Assembly (NCBI GenBank): GCA_964472095.1
Contig: CAYYIV010000001.1
Coordinates: 62,001 to 126,000 of the forward strand
DNA from: Pelagibius sp964472095
GTDB taxonomy: Bacteria; Pseudomonadota; Alphaproteobacteria; Kiloniellales; Kiloniellaceae
Length of the DNA: 64,000 nt
Reading direction: 5' to 3'
Shown here one piece after another: positions 35,902-45,800 of the stretch. Every line of letters starts with the position of its first letter. The first letter of the stretch is position 1. Both the position numbers and the translations under genes were made by a program. Under the pieces are notes generated by a model. The model saw only the letters and a program-made list of their open reading frames with translations, was not told the origin of the DNA and ran no database searches.

Positions 35902-36888
35902 TTAGGCCAAGAGATTGAGGCTTTCAGCCTCCTCCTGAGCCGTTGCATCGTTTTGCAGGCTGGCGGTCTTCAGCTGCGCGTCGAGCAGCAGCTTGGTGAT
36001 GGTCTCGCCCTTGTCGTTCTGGTAGGTGGTCACCGAATAAATGGTCAGACGGGTCCGCAGGCTGATGGCCTCGTCGGCGAGTTTCTCGCGCAGCTCGGCC
36101 AAGCTCTGCTTCAGTTCCTCGGAGGCCGCGGCGGCCGTTGCGGCCTCGTCTTCTGCAACGGCTTCCTCGCCATCGTCCCTGGTAACCTGCGGCTTCTCGG
36201 CCGGCGCAGTGAACGCGGTCTCGCCGCTTGCGAGGATCTTGGCGACCAGCTCCTGCGGCGTCGCCAGGTCATCGGGATCGATTACCAGGAGCGGCACCTG
36301 ACCGCTACCGTTGATCGACTGAACCTGCTGCTCGAAGGACAGCTTGGCGAGGCTGACGGAGACCTCCCCGGTGTCCTGGTTCACCTCGATCTCCAGCGAC
36401 TGGGCGACCAGCGAGGTCGATTGGCTGAAATCTCCGTTGGAGGATGTCGTGGTGACCTGGCTGAACGCGGCGAAGGACAGCTCGGCGGTGAAGTTCACGC
36501 CTTCCTTCAATGCTGCCAGCACCGGCTCGACGAAGGCCTTGGTGAAGTTCTGGATGGCGGCGCTATCGAAGCCGAAGGCCTGAAGTGCCTTGGCGAGATC
36601 GTGGCGGATGATCTCCAGCGCCTTGCGCACGAAGCCGCTGGCCTCGCCGCTCAGCGACTTGCCCTCGGCCTCGCCGGCAACTGCATCGCCGACGCGCTCG
36701 GCGTCGTCTGCCGTGGCCCGCTCGACGGCCCGGGCCTCCGGCGAGAGGCTGAGGCGATCGCGCCCCTGGCCGCTCTGGTCGAGGGCCCGCTGGCTCTGGG
36801 CGCGCTCAGCGCTTTCCGCCGCGGCGGATGCACCGCGCTGGAAGAGGCCGGGAAACTTCCCGGAGAGGTCTTGCAGTGAGGAAAGCAT
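35902..36888 (-). CDS. Hypothetical protein with flagellar-type LSLSPEAR motif
   Basis: A 328-residue protein of unknown function with a very strong ribosome site (AGGAGGAGG six bases before the ATG). The N-terminal third is Ala/Arg/Ser-rich and contains RLSLSPEAR, a short motif found near the ends of many flagellar hook-associated and anti-sigma proteins. The middle (FDSAAIQNFTKAFVEPVLAALK) looks helical, followed by a Thr/Ser-rich beta region and an acidic tail ending EEAESLNLLA. There is no signal peptide or membrane segment. No flagellar gene is nearby, so a flagellar role is only a hint. It stands alone. Confidence 0.6.
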   Translation of the reverse strand: MLSSLQDLSGKFPGLFQRGASAAAESAERAQSQRALDQSGQGRDRLSLSPEARAVERATADDAERVGDAVAGEAEGKSLSGEASGFVRKALEIIRHDLAKALQAFGFDSAAIQNFTKAFVEPVLAALKEGVNFTAELSFAAFSQVTTTSSNGDFSQSTSLVAQSLEIEVNQDTGEVSVSLAKLSFEQQVQSINGSGQVPLLVIDPDDLATPQELVAKILASGETAFTAPAEKPQVTRDDGEEAVAEDEAATAAAASEELKQSLAELREKLADEAISLRTRLTIYSVTTYQNDKGETITKLLLDAQLKTASLQNDATAQEEAESLNLLA

Positions 36889-37564
36889 GAATTCCTCCTC
36901 CTGAGGCGGTGCGCCGGGCCCTTCGGGGCCTGAACCTGGAGGAACTGCCTGCCCTCCGCTGCACCGGCGTGATCCGATTGCCTTGGATTTTAGTGATCGA
37001 GGGTGAAGGAATTCTTAGCCTGAAGCGGCAAAATCGCCCTGGGGTGGAAAACGATCAGCCTGACAACCGCAGGCTGCCGGCGCTCCGAAGCGGCCCGGCT
37101 GACTTCAGGAAAATTGATCGCCCCCGGGCGGCAGCCTAAGATGGCGGCGGTCAGCAGCCGCCGGGCGACGGCCAAAAGGGGGAAATTCCCCGACTCCCCG
37201 GACAACGGCCCCGGGGACGCGACAGATACAGGGAATGGCGTACGGGAAATCCAGATCATGAGCCAGAGAGCCAATGGGGCCGTAGGCGCCCTCTATCTCG
37301 AGCGGCAGGGCCTGAAGCGCTTTGCCGGGGCCACTGTGGAGGGCCCCGCGCTGCCGCAGTGACGCGGCGGCACCGGCGCGATCGCGGCCAGCCGCGCGCC
37401 GGCATCGAGAAAACCCTTTCGCCAGGAACAACTCCGACGCAGTGAACCCGAGCGGGCCCGCCCCGCCCCGACCGACAGATTTTTCCGCGCCGGCCGGCCA
37501 CCTCGCAATATCGGCGGCGCCCTTGGATCCGCCAGCCGAACGAGATCGATCGAACAGGAAGCCG
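36889..37564. other. 676-base gap without a recognisable gene
   Basis: Between the unknown gene (leftward) and the TRAP genes (rightward) there are 676 bases. Several frames are open on both strands, but none has a family signature, codon pattern or good ribosome site. The left edge holds the strong SD of the unknown gene and the right edge an AGGAAG SD for the TRAP small subunit. A GC-rich inverted stretch lies around 37380-37400. Promoters for both genes must be here. Confidence 0.4.
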
Positions 37565-38176
37565 ATGTTGCGAAAGTTCTTCAAAACCTATGTCACCATC
37601 GTCGATGCGGTGAACCGCGTCATCGGCCGCGCCACGATGCTGCTGGTCTTCGCCATGATGGGGGTGCTGCTGTGGTCCTCCATCAACAAGGTCACGACCG
37701 GCGTGAGTTCGCCGTCCTGGTGGCCGGAGGCCTGGTGGTGGCCGGTGATCCAGCCTTCCTGGTGGCCGCTCGAGGTGGCGCAGTTCCTCATGGTCGCGTA
37801 CTTCCTGCTCGGCGGCGCCTATTCGATGCAGCTCGGCGACCACGTGCGCATGGACCTGCTCTATGGAATCCTGTCGGACCGCCGGAAGGCCCTGATGGAC
37901 GTGTTGACGGTCTTCTTCCTGATCTTCTATCTCATCCTGCTGCTCTACGGCGGCATCTCCAGTACGCAGTATGCGCTGCAGTACAACGAGGTCAGCCCCT
38001 CCCTCTGGCGGCCCAAGATGGCGCCGATCAAGATCATCATGACCATCGGAATCTTCCTCATGCTGCTGCAGGCGATCTCCACTCTGATCAAGGACGTCGC
38101 CAAGCTGTACGGCGAACAGTGGGGCTATCCCGAAACACCGAGCAGCGACGCCTCCGGCGGGGAGCAGCGCGTATGA
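37565..38176 (+). CDS. TRAP transporter small permease subunit
   Basis: A 203-residue membrane protein of the DctQ family with four hydrophobic helices. Between the first two it carries a tryptophan-rich loop (SPSWWPEAWWWPVIQPSWW) and then LGDHVRMDLLY, the pattern of TRAP systems annotated as mannitol/chloroaromatic-type. ATG 37565 has AGGAAG about five bases upstream; a longer frame lacks support. The stop overlaps the start of the large subunit (ATGA), showing translational coupling. No binding-protein (DctP) gene is present in the window. Confidence 0.88.
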   Translation: MLRKFFKTYVTIVDAVNRVIGRATMLLVFAMMGVLLWSSINKVTTGVSSPSWWPEAWWWPVIQPSWWPLEVAQFLMVAYFLLGGAYSMQLGDHVRMDLLYGILSDRRKALMDVLTVFFLIFYLILLLYGGISSTQYALQYNEVSPSLWRPKMAPIKIIMTIGIFLMLLQAISTLIKDVAKLYGEQWGYPETPSSDASGGEQRV

Positions 38177-39504
38177 GCTACGATCTCATCGCCATCCTGA
38201 TGTTCTCGTCGATGATGCTGATGCTGATGACGGGACAGCGGGTCTTCGCCGCCATCGGCTTCGTCGCCGTCGTCGCCGCCCTCGCCCTCTGGGGCACTGG
38301 CGGGTCGGAGATCGCCTTCTCTGCCGCCATGAAGCTGATGAAGTGGTATCCGCTGCTGACGCTGCCGCTGTTCATCTACATGGGCTACATGCTGTCGGAA
38401 TCCGGAATCGCCAACGACCTCTACCGGATGTTCCACGTCTGGTTCGGCGGCCTGCGCGGCGGCCTCGCCGTCGGCACCATCGGCCTGATGGTGGCGATCT
38501 CCGCGATGAACGGCCTCAGCGTCGCCGGCATGGCCATCGGCGCCTCCATCGCCCTGCCCGAGCTGCTGCGCCGCGGCTACGACAAGATCATGGTGACCGG
38601 CGTGATCCAGGCCGGCTCCTCGCTCGGCATCCTGGTGCCGCCCAGCGTGGTGCTGGTGCTCTATGGCATGATCGCGCGCCAGCCGGTGGGGCAGCTCTGG
38701 CTTGCCGGCGTCTTCCCCGGCCTAGTGATGGCCGGCCTTTTCATCCTCTATATCGTGATCCGCTGCCGCCTGCAGCCGCACCTCGGTCCGGTGCTGCCGA
38801 AGGAGGACCGCGATCTGCCCTGGCTCGAGAAGCTGGCCCTGCTGCGCGCCGGCCTGCTGCCGCTGTTCATCTTCTTCTCGATGACCGGCCTTTTCCTGCT
38901 CGGCTATACCAACCTCACCGAGAGCTCGGCCGTCGGCGCCCTGTCGGCAACGCTCGCCGCCATCTACAAGCGGCGGCTCACGCGGAAAGTGCTGGAGGAA
39001 ACCCTGCGCAAGACGCTGGGTATCTCCTGCATGTTCATGTGGATCATCGTGGCCGCGCTCTGCTTCGGTGCCGTTTTCGACGGCCTCGGCGCGGTGAGAG
39101 CCATCGAGGGCTTCTTCATCGGCCAGCTGGGACTGACGCCCTGGGAGGTGCTCATTCTGATGCAGCTTTCCTACCTGCTGATGGGCACCTTCCTGGACGA
39201 CACCGCCATGCTGGTCATCGTGGCGCCGCTCTACGTGCCGCTGGTGAAGCTGCTCGGCTTCGATCTCATCTGGTACGGCATCCTCTACACCATCACCTGC
39301 CAGATCGCCTATATGACACCGCCCTTCGGCTACAATCTCTTCCTGATGCGCGCCATGGCACCCAAGGAAGTGACGCTGATCGACATCTACCGCTCGATCG
39401 TGCCTTTCGTCGCGGTGATGATCGTTGGTCTCGCCCTCGTAATGGCCTTCCCGCAGATCGCGCTCTGGCTGCCGCAGCATTTCCGGCTGAGTGCTTCAGG
39501 CTGA
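38173..39504 (+). CDS. TRAP transporter large permease subunit
   Basis: A 443-residue membrane protein of the DctM family, the Na+-coupled transport channel of tripartite ATP-independent systems. Typical blocks are MNGLSVAGMAIGASIALPE, GSSLGILVPPSVVLVLYG, LMGTFLDDTAMLVIVAPL and TCQIAYMTPPFGYNLFLM. ATG 38173 overlaps the small-subunit stop. The periplasmic receptor that would define the substrate must be encoded elsewhere. Confidence 0.92.
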   Translation: MSYDLIAILMFSSMMLMLMTGQRVFAAIGFVAVVAALALWGTGGSEIAFSAAMKLMKWYPLLTLPLFIYMGYMLSESGIANDLYRMFHVWFGGLRGGLAVGTIGLMVAISAMNGLSVAGMAIGASIALPELLRRGYDKIMVTGVIQAGSSLGILVPPSVVLVLYGMIARQPVGQLWLAGVFPGLVMAGLFILYIVIRCRLQPHLGPVLPKEDRDLPWLEKLALLRAGLLPLFIFFSMTGLFLLGYTNLTESSAVGALSATLAAIYKRRLTRKVLEETLRKTLGISCMFMWIIVAALCFGAVFDGLGAVRAIEGFFIGQLGLTPWEVLILMQLSYLLMGTFLDDTAMLVIVAPLYVPLVKLLGFDLIWYGILYTITCQIAYMTPPFGYNLFLMRAMAPKEVTLIDIYRSIVPFVAVMIVGLALVMAFPQIALWLPQHFRLSASG

Positions 39505-39630
39505 GCAACGGCTGGGCGGCTGCGCCGTCTCTCCACTGTCACCCCCCGCCCTGCTGCCCAGGCGCCGCGACGTCGGAGCCACCTGTTCTATCGTCACCCT
39601 CGGGCTTCACTCGAGGGCCTCCGCAATCCC

Positions 39631-40020
39631 TCACTCCGCCAGGTGGCAGACCACCTCGATATTGTGGCCGTCGGGGTCGAGGACGAAGGCGCCGTAGTAG
39701 TTCTCATGGTAGTGCGGGCGGAGGCCCGGCTTGCCGTTGTCGCGCCCGCCCGCCGCGAGAGCCGCCTGGTGGAAGGCTTCGACCACCGCCCGGTTCGGCA
39801 CCGTGAAGGCGACATGGAGCACGCCCTGCAGCGGCCGGCCGGTGCCGATCCAGAACTGCGGGCGGTCGCGCCCGAAACCGCAGTGCGCGTCGCCGCCGGT
39901 CTGCTCCGCTGTTACCTCCATGAGTACCGTGACGCCGAGCGGTGCCAGCGCTTCCTCATAAAAGGCCCTGGAGCGGGCGAGATCGCCGACCGCAAAGCCG
40001 ATGTGGTCGAGAATGCTCAT
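39631..40020 (-). CDS. VOC (glyoxalase/bleomycin-resistance) family protein
   Basis: A 129-residue single-domain metalloenzyme-fold protein. MSILDHIGFAVGDLARSRAF supplies the first metal His and DPDGHNIEVV the final Glu, as in glyoxalase/dioxygenase relatives. The specific reaction is unknown. ATG 40020 has AGGAGGAG six bases upstream and begins the fold exactly, so the longer frame to 40083 is rejected. It is divergent from the iron alcohol dehydrogenase gene. Confidence 0.87.
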   Translation of the reverse strand: MSILDHIGFAVGDLARSRAFYEEALAPLGVTVLMEVTAEQTGGDAHCGFGRDRPQFWIGTGRPLQGVLHVAFTVPNRAVVEAFHQAALAAGGRDNGKPGLRPHYHENYYGAFVLDPDGHNIEVVCHLAE

Positions 40021-40208
40021 TCTTGCTCCTCCTCGGTTGCGCTCGGGAACCCTATCCGCAACCGGCGCAGCGGCAAAGCGCATGCTGCATGGCGGCCCCG
40101 CCGCTTTCGCCCATTGACCGGCCCCTGGTTTTTTGCCTCACTGCCGCCTTCCGAATTTCTGCCCGGCGGCCCATCCGAGGGCGCCCATTTACCGAGGTTT
40201 CTCATCCC

Positions 40209-41399
40209 ATGCCTTCCGACACGTCGCTCGCCGATCCCCTGAACCTGAAGGGCAACTGGAACTATCCGACCCAGATGATCTTCGGGCCGGGCCGCATCAA
40301 GAACCTTGCCCAGGCCTGCAAGGCCCTGGGCATGAGCCGGCCGCTGCTGGTCACCGACCCAGGCCTCGCCGCCCTGCCGATGGTGAAGGACGCCATCGCC
40401 GCCAACGCGGTCGAAGGCTTGCCGACCGGCCTGTTCTCCGCGGTGAAGCCGAACCCGGTCGGCCAGAACGTCGATGAAGGCGTCGCCGCCTACAAGGCGG
40501 GCGGCCACGACGGTGTCATCGCGTTCGGCGGTGGCTCCGGCCTCGACTGCGCCAAGGCGGTCGCCCTGATGGTCGGCCAGAGCCGGCCGCTGTGGGACTT
40601 CGAGGACAAGGGCGACAACTGGAAGCGCGTCGACCCGGCCGGCGTCGCCCCCATCGTTGCCGTGCCGACCACCGCCGGCACCGGCTCCGAGGTCGGGCGC
40701 GCCTCGGTCATCGTCGACGAGGCGACCCACATCAAGAAGATCATTTTCCATCCGAAGATGCTGCCCGGCACGGTGATCTCCGACCCCGAGCTGACGGTCG
40801 GCCTGCCGCCCCACATCACCGCCGCGACCGGCATGGACGCTCTGGCCCACTGCATCGAGGCCTACTGCGCGCCCGGCTATCACCCCATGGCCGAGGGCAT
40901 CGCCATCGAAGGCATGCGCCTGGTGAAGGACTGGCTGCCGGAAGCGGTGAAGGACGGCCGGAACCTCGCCGCCCGCGCCCACATGCTGGCGGCGGCCTCG
41001 ATGGGTGCCACAGCCTTCCAGAAGGGCCTCGGCGCCATCCACTCCCTGAGCCACCCGGTGGGCGCGCTCTACGACACCCACCACGGGCTCACCAACGCCG
41101 TCTTCATGCCTTACGTGCTGGCCTTCAACCGCCCGGCTATCGAGGACAAGATGGCCCGCCTCGCCGCCTGGCTGGGGCTCAGAAACCCCTCCTTCAACGC
41201 GGTGCAGGACTGGGTGCTGGCGCTGCGTGCGGAGTTGAAGATCCCCGAGAAGCTCGACGGCCTGGGTGTCGGCGGCGAGCGCATCGACGAGATCGCCGCG
41301 ATGGCGGCGGACGACCCGACGGCACCGACCAACCCGGTCCCCGCCGGCGTGCCGGAGATGCGCAAGATGTTCGAAGCGGCCCTCGAAGGCCGGCTCTGA
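40209..41399 (+). CDS. Iron-containing alcohol dehydrogenase
   Basis: A 396-residue group III dehydrogenase. It has the NAD-binding FGGGSGLDCAKAVAL, the TTAGTGSEVGRASVI block and the metal-binding helix with ISDPELTVGLPPHITAATG...DALAHCIEAYC and later HSLSHPVGALYDTHHG. Substrates range from short alcohols to hydroxy acids; here none can be assigned. ATG 40209 starts the conserved region; GAGG is twelve bases upstream. A terminator follows. Confidence 0.9.
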   Translation: MPSDTSLADPLNLKGNWNYPTQMIFGPGRIKNLAQACKALGMSRPLLVTDPGLAALPMVKDAIAANAVEGLPTGLFSAVKPNPVGQNVDEGVAAYKAGGHDGVIAFGGGSGLDCAKAVALMVGQSRPLWDFEDKGDNWKRVDPAGVAPIVAVPTTAGTGSEVGRASVIVDEATHIKKIIFHPKMLPGTVISDPELTVGLPPHITAATGMDALAHCIEAYCAPGYHPMAEGIAIEGMRLVKDWLPEAVKDGRNLAARAHMLAAASMGATAFQKGLGAIHSLSHPVGALYDTHHGLTNAVFMPYVLAFNRPAIEDKMARLAAWLGLRNPSFNAVQDWVLALRAELKIPEKLDGLGVGGERIDEIAAMAADDPTAPTNPVPAGVPEMRKMFEAALEGRL

Positions 41400-41449
41400 A
41401 GATTCGGGCTGACCCCGCCCGGTAATTTTCTTTCTCGGGAAAGCAGCGA

Positions 41450-41488
41450 GGGCGCCCCTTCCGAAACGGAGCGGGCGCCCTTCTTTAA
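41450..41488 (+). terminator. Terminator of the iron alcohol dehydrogenase
   Basis: GGGCGCCC (about 41450-41457) and GGGCGCCC (41474-41481) are self-complementary and enclose a smaller CCG/CGG stem; a TTCTTTAA tail follows. Confidence 0.75.
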
Positions 41489-41619
41489 TGATCCGTCTAT
41501 TTTGCCAGGCCCTTGATCTTCTTATTGAATACTTAAGCACAACAGCCGAGGTTTGAAGGCAGGCAAGACCTGCGCAACAAGGCAGGCGCCGAGAACGGGG
41601 CACCATTTATGAGGCTGTC

Positions 41620-42678
41620 ATGTCTGTTTTCGAGCACCGCGAGTTCGACGGCCACGAGCAGGTCGTCTTCTGTCACGATCCCGCCAGCGGCCTGAGGGCC
41701 ATCATTGCCATCCACAACACCAACCGCGGCCCGGCGCTCGGCGGCTGCCGCATGTGGCCCTATGCCAGCGAGGCCGCGGCGCTGACCGACGCGCTGCGCC
41801 TGTCGCGCGGCATGACTTACAAGTCGGCGCTGGCCGGTCTCGCCTACGGCGGCGGCAAGTCGGTCATCATCGGTGATCCCCGGCGCGGCAAGTCGCAAGC
41901 CCTGTTCCGCGCCATGGGCCGCTACGTCGACAGCCTCGGCGGGCGCTACACCGTGGCCGAGGACGTCGGCATCTCGGTGCCCGACGTGGAGATCATGGCC
42001 GAGGAGACGACCCACGTGGCCGGCGTCACCAGCGGCGGCGCCGGCGATCCCTCCCCGGCCACCGCCTATGGCGTCTACATGGGGATCAAGGCCGCCGCAC
42101 TGCATCGCCTCGGTACCGACAGCCTGCGCGGCCTGCGCGTCGCCGTGCAGGGCGTCGGCCACGTCGGCTACTACCTCTGCCGGCATCTGGCCGCCGAGGG
42201 CGCCGAGCTCATCGTCGCCGACCTCGCCGAGGACTCCCTTGATCGTGCGGTGCGGGAGTTCGACGCCCAGGTAGCGGCGCCGGACCGGATCGCCGCCGCG
42301 GCGGTCGACATCTATGCGCCCTGCGCGCTGGGCGCCGTCATCAACGACGCAACGCTGCCGCAGATCAAGGCGAAGGTCGTCGCCGGTTCGGCCAACAACC
42401 AGCTGGCCGAGGCGCGCCACGGCGCGGCGCTGCGCCAGCGCGGCATCCTCTACGCGCCCGACTACGTGATCAACGCCGGCGGAATCATCAACATCAGCCA
42501 CGAAGGCGCCGGCTACGACGCCGCGAAGGCCTTCGCCCACGTAGCCCAGATCCACGACACCCTGCTGGAGATCTTCCGCCGCGCCGATGCGCAGAAGGTC
42601 GCGACGTCGGAGGCCGCCGACCGCCTGGCGGAGGAGCGATTCCGCGGTGCTGCTGTGAAGACGACGCGGGCGGCGTAG
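41620..42678 (+). CDS. Leucine/valine dehydrogenase-type amino-acid dehydrogenase
   Basis: A 352-residue Glu/Leu/Phe/Val dehydrogenase. The substrate domain has GGCRMWPYAS and the catalytic Lys in AGLAYGGGKSVI; the NAD domain has VQGVGHVGYYLCRHL. Size and sequence fit leucine (branched-chain) dehydrogenase, which deaminates Leu/Val/Ile reversibly to the keto acids with NAD+. It lies upstream of the convergent putA gene and the amino-acid importer, giving an amino-acid catabolic neighbourhood. Confidence 0.9.
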   Translation: MSVFEHREFDGHEQVVFCHDPASGLRAIIAIHNTNRGPALGGCRMWPYASEAAALTDALRLSRGMTYKSALAGLAYGGGKSVIIGDPRRGKSQALFRAMGRYVDSLGGRYTVAEDVGISVPDVEIMAEETTHVAGVTSGGAGDPSPATAYGVYMGIKAAALHRLGTDSLRGLRVAVQGVGHVGYYLCRHLAAEGAELIVADLAEDSLDRAVREFDAQVAAPDRIAAAAVDIYAPCALGAVINDATLPQIKAKVVAGSANNQLAEARHGAALRQRGILYAPDYVINAGGIINISHEGAGYDAAKAFAHVAQIHDTLLEIFRRADAQKVATSEAADRLAEERFRGAAVKTTRAA

Positions 42679-42699
42679 ACCGGAACAGATCGCACCGGC

Positions 42700-42805
42700 A
42701 TCGCAACTATAAAGGTCGCCATGCTCGGGCTTGACGCGAGCATCCATGGATCGCCTATCACGCTGCTGCCGAATGGACCCTTGGGTCAAACCCAAGGGTG
42801 ACGAG
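42700..42805. repeat. Alphaproteobacterial intergenic repeat (MDARVKPEHGD type)
   Basis: The segment GCTCGGGCTTGACGCGAGCA (near 42723-42742) and the hairpin CCCTTGGGTCAAACCCAAGGG (42778-42798, split here) match a repeat very common in alphaproteobacteria; its minus-strand reading gives MDARVKPEHGD. It lies between the convergent leucine-dehydrogenase and putA genes and may act as a two-way transcription barrier. Confidence 0.7.
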
Positions 42806-42817
42806 CGATGAGAGCGG

Positions 42818-45800
42818 CTACCGCGACGACCCCTCCTGCAGCGACATCAGCGACGCGTTGCCGCCGGCCGCCGTAGTGTCCACCGACAGCGACTTCTCGG
42901 TGGCGAAGCGGTAGAGGTAGCGCGGGCCGCCGGCCTTGGGGCCGGTGCCGGAGAGGCCCTGGCCGCCGAAGGGCTGCACACCGACCACGGCGCCGATCAT
43001 GTTGCGGTTCACGTAGGTGTTGCCGACCGGCAGGCGACGGTAGACCTGCTCCACCGTGGCATCGATGCGGCTGTGCACGCCCAGCGTCAGGCCGTAGCCG
43101 GTGCCGGCGATGGCGTCGAGCACCTGGTCGAGGCGGTCGGCGGCGTAGCGCACCACGTGGAGGACCGGTCCGAAGACTTCGCGCTCCAGCACGTCGATGC
43201 CCGCGATCTCGTAGGCCGCCGGCGCGACGAAGCAGCCGTGCTCGGTACCGGCCGGCAGCGGCAGTTCGTGGATCAGCTTGGCCTCGCGCGCCATCCTCGC
43301 CTTGTGCGCTTCCAGCGTCTTCCTGGCGTCCTCGTCGATCACCGGGCCGACGTCGGTCGAGAGCAGCGCCGGGTCGCCGACCACCAGTTCCTCCATGGCG
43401 CCCTTCAGCATCTTCAGCATCTTGTCGGCGACGTCCCGCTGCAGGAAGAGCACGCGCAGCGCCGAGCAGCGCTGGCCGGCGCTCTGGAAGGATGACGTCA
43501 GCACGTCCTCCACGACCTGCTCGGGCAAGGCCGTGGAATCGACGAGCATGGCGTTCTGGCCGCCGGTCTCGGCGATCAGCGGCACGATGGGGCCCTCGCG
43601 CTCGGCCAGCGCGCGGTTGATGAGCCGTGCCGTCTCGGTCGAGCCGGTGAAAGCCACACCCGCCACGCGGCGGTCGCTGACCAGCGGCGCGGCGATGCTC
43701 GGCCCGTCGCCGGGCAGCAGGTGGAGCACATCGCCGGGCACGCCTGCCTGGTGCAGCAGGCGCACCGCCTCGGCGGCGATCAGACCGGTCTGCTCGGCCG
43801 GCTTGGCGATGACCGCGTTGCCGGCGGCCAGCGCCGCGGCGACCTGGCCGGTGAAGATCGCCAACGGGAAGTTCCACGGCGAGATGCAGAGGAAGACGCC
43901 GCGGCCGTGCAGGGAGATCTCGTTGCGCTCGCCGGTCGGGCCCGGCAGCGCCACAGGCGCGCCGAAGTCTGCGCGCGCGCGGGCGGCGTAGTAGCGCAGG
44001 AAGTCGACGGCCTCGCGCACCTCGGCCACGCCGTCGGCCAGGGACTTGCCGGCCTCGCGCTGGCAGAAGGCGACGAGGCGCGCCATCTGCGCGGTCATGA
44101 GGTCGGCGGCGCGTTCCAGCCTCTGAGCCCGCTCCGCCCCGGGCGTCGCGTTCCAGCCGCGCGCCGCGCGGGCGGCGCGGGCCAGCGCGTCTTCGGCCTG
44201 CGCCGGCGTGGCCCAGGCGATGCGGCCGACGGTCTCGCGGCGGTCGGCCGGGTTGGAAACTTCGCGCCACTGGCCCTTCAGCGGCGCCCCCCCGACCACC
44301 GGGCCGGCCTCCCAGGGCTCGGCGCGGGCGGCGTCGATGCCCTGCTGCAGCGCGGCGAGGCTGCGCGGGTCGTTGAGGTCGACGCCGCTCGAATTCCGGC
44401 GCTCCGGCTGGAAGAGATCGGCCGGCAGGGGAATGCCCGGATGCGGGATCTGGCCGACGCTGCGCAGCCGGGCCGCCGGGTCGGCGATGATCTCGTCGAT
44501 CGGCAGCTTCTCGTCCTGGATGCGGTTCACGAAGGAGGAGTTGGCGCCGTTCTCCAGCAGGCGGCGCACCAGGTAGGCGAGCAGGTCCTCGTGGCTGCCG
44601 ACGGGCGCGTAGATGCGGCAGGGCAGGTTCAGCTTCTCCGGTCCGACGACCTGCTGGTAGAGCGCCTCGCCCATGCCGTGCAGGCGCTGGAACTCGAAAT
44701 CCTTCCGATCGCCGGCGGCTTCCAGAATCCAGGCGACCGAGTGGGCGTTATGGGTGGCGAACTGCGGGTAGAAAGCCTCCGAGTCGGACAGCAGGCGCTT
44801 CACGCAGGCGAGGTAGGAGAGGTCGGTCGCGGCCTTGCGGGTGAACACCGGGTAGCCGTCCAGGCCGAGCTCCTGCGCCAGCTTCACCTCACTGTCCCAG
44901 TAGGCGCCCTTGACCAGGCGCACCATGAGGCGGCGCTTGTGGCGCTTGGCCATCGCGGCCAGCCAGTCGATGAGCGGCAGGGCGCGCTTCTGGTAGGCCT
45001 GCACGGCGAGGCCGAAGCCGTTCCAGCCGGCCAGGTCCGGGTCTCCGGAAACCGCTTCAATCACGTCGAGCGAGAGGTCGAGGCGGTCGGCCTCCTCGGC
45101 ATCCACCGTGAGGCCGATGTCCGCCGCCTTGGCCGCCAGCGCGAGGGCTTTGAGTTGCGGCACCAGCTCGGCCAGCACGCGCTGCTTCTGCGCATAGACG
45201 TAGCGCGGATGCAACGCCGAGAGCTTGATGGAAATGCCCGGCGCGTCGACCGCCCCTCTGCCCGCCGCCACCTTGCCGATGGCGGCGATCGCCCGGCGGT
45301 AGGACTCGAAGTAGCGCTCGGCGTCGGCTTGCGTGTGGGCCGCCTCGCCCAGCATGTCGTAGGAGTAGCGGTAGCCCTTCTTCTCGTTGGCCTTGGCGCG
45401 CTCCAGCGCCTCGCCGATGGTGCGGCCCATGACGAACTGCTTGCCGAGGATGCGCATGGCCTGGGTGACGGCGCTGCGGATCACCGGCTCGCCCGACTTC
45501 TGCACCATGGAGCGCAGGGTGCCGGCGAGATCGCGCTCGTCCTCGCGGCGCAGCTTCACCACCCGGCCGGTCAGCATGAGGGCCCAGGTCGAGGCGTTGA
45601 CGAAGAGCGAGTCCGACTGGCCGAGGTGGGCCTCCCAGTCGGCGTCGGCGATCTTGTCCTTGATCAGCTTGTCGACGGTCAGCGAGTCGGGCACCCGCAG
45701 CAGTGCCTCGGCCAGGCACATGAGCACCACGCCCTCGCGGCTGGAAAGCTCGAACTCGTGCAGGAAGGCGTCCAGCCCGCCGAGGCCCACCCTTTCCCGG

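Noticed and set aside
37105..37584. Minus-strand frame in the gap before the TRAP genes
   Set aside because: Overlaps the TRAP small-subunit start, has no ribosome site and reads as Arg/Gly/Ala-rich noise.
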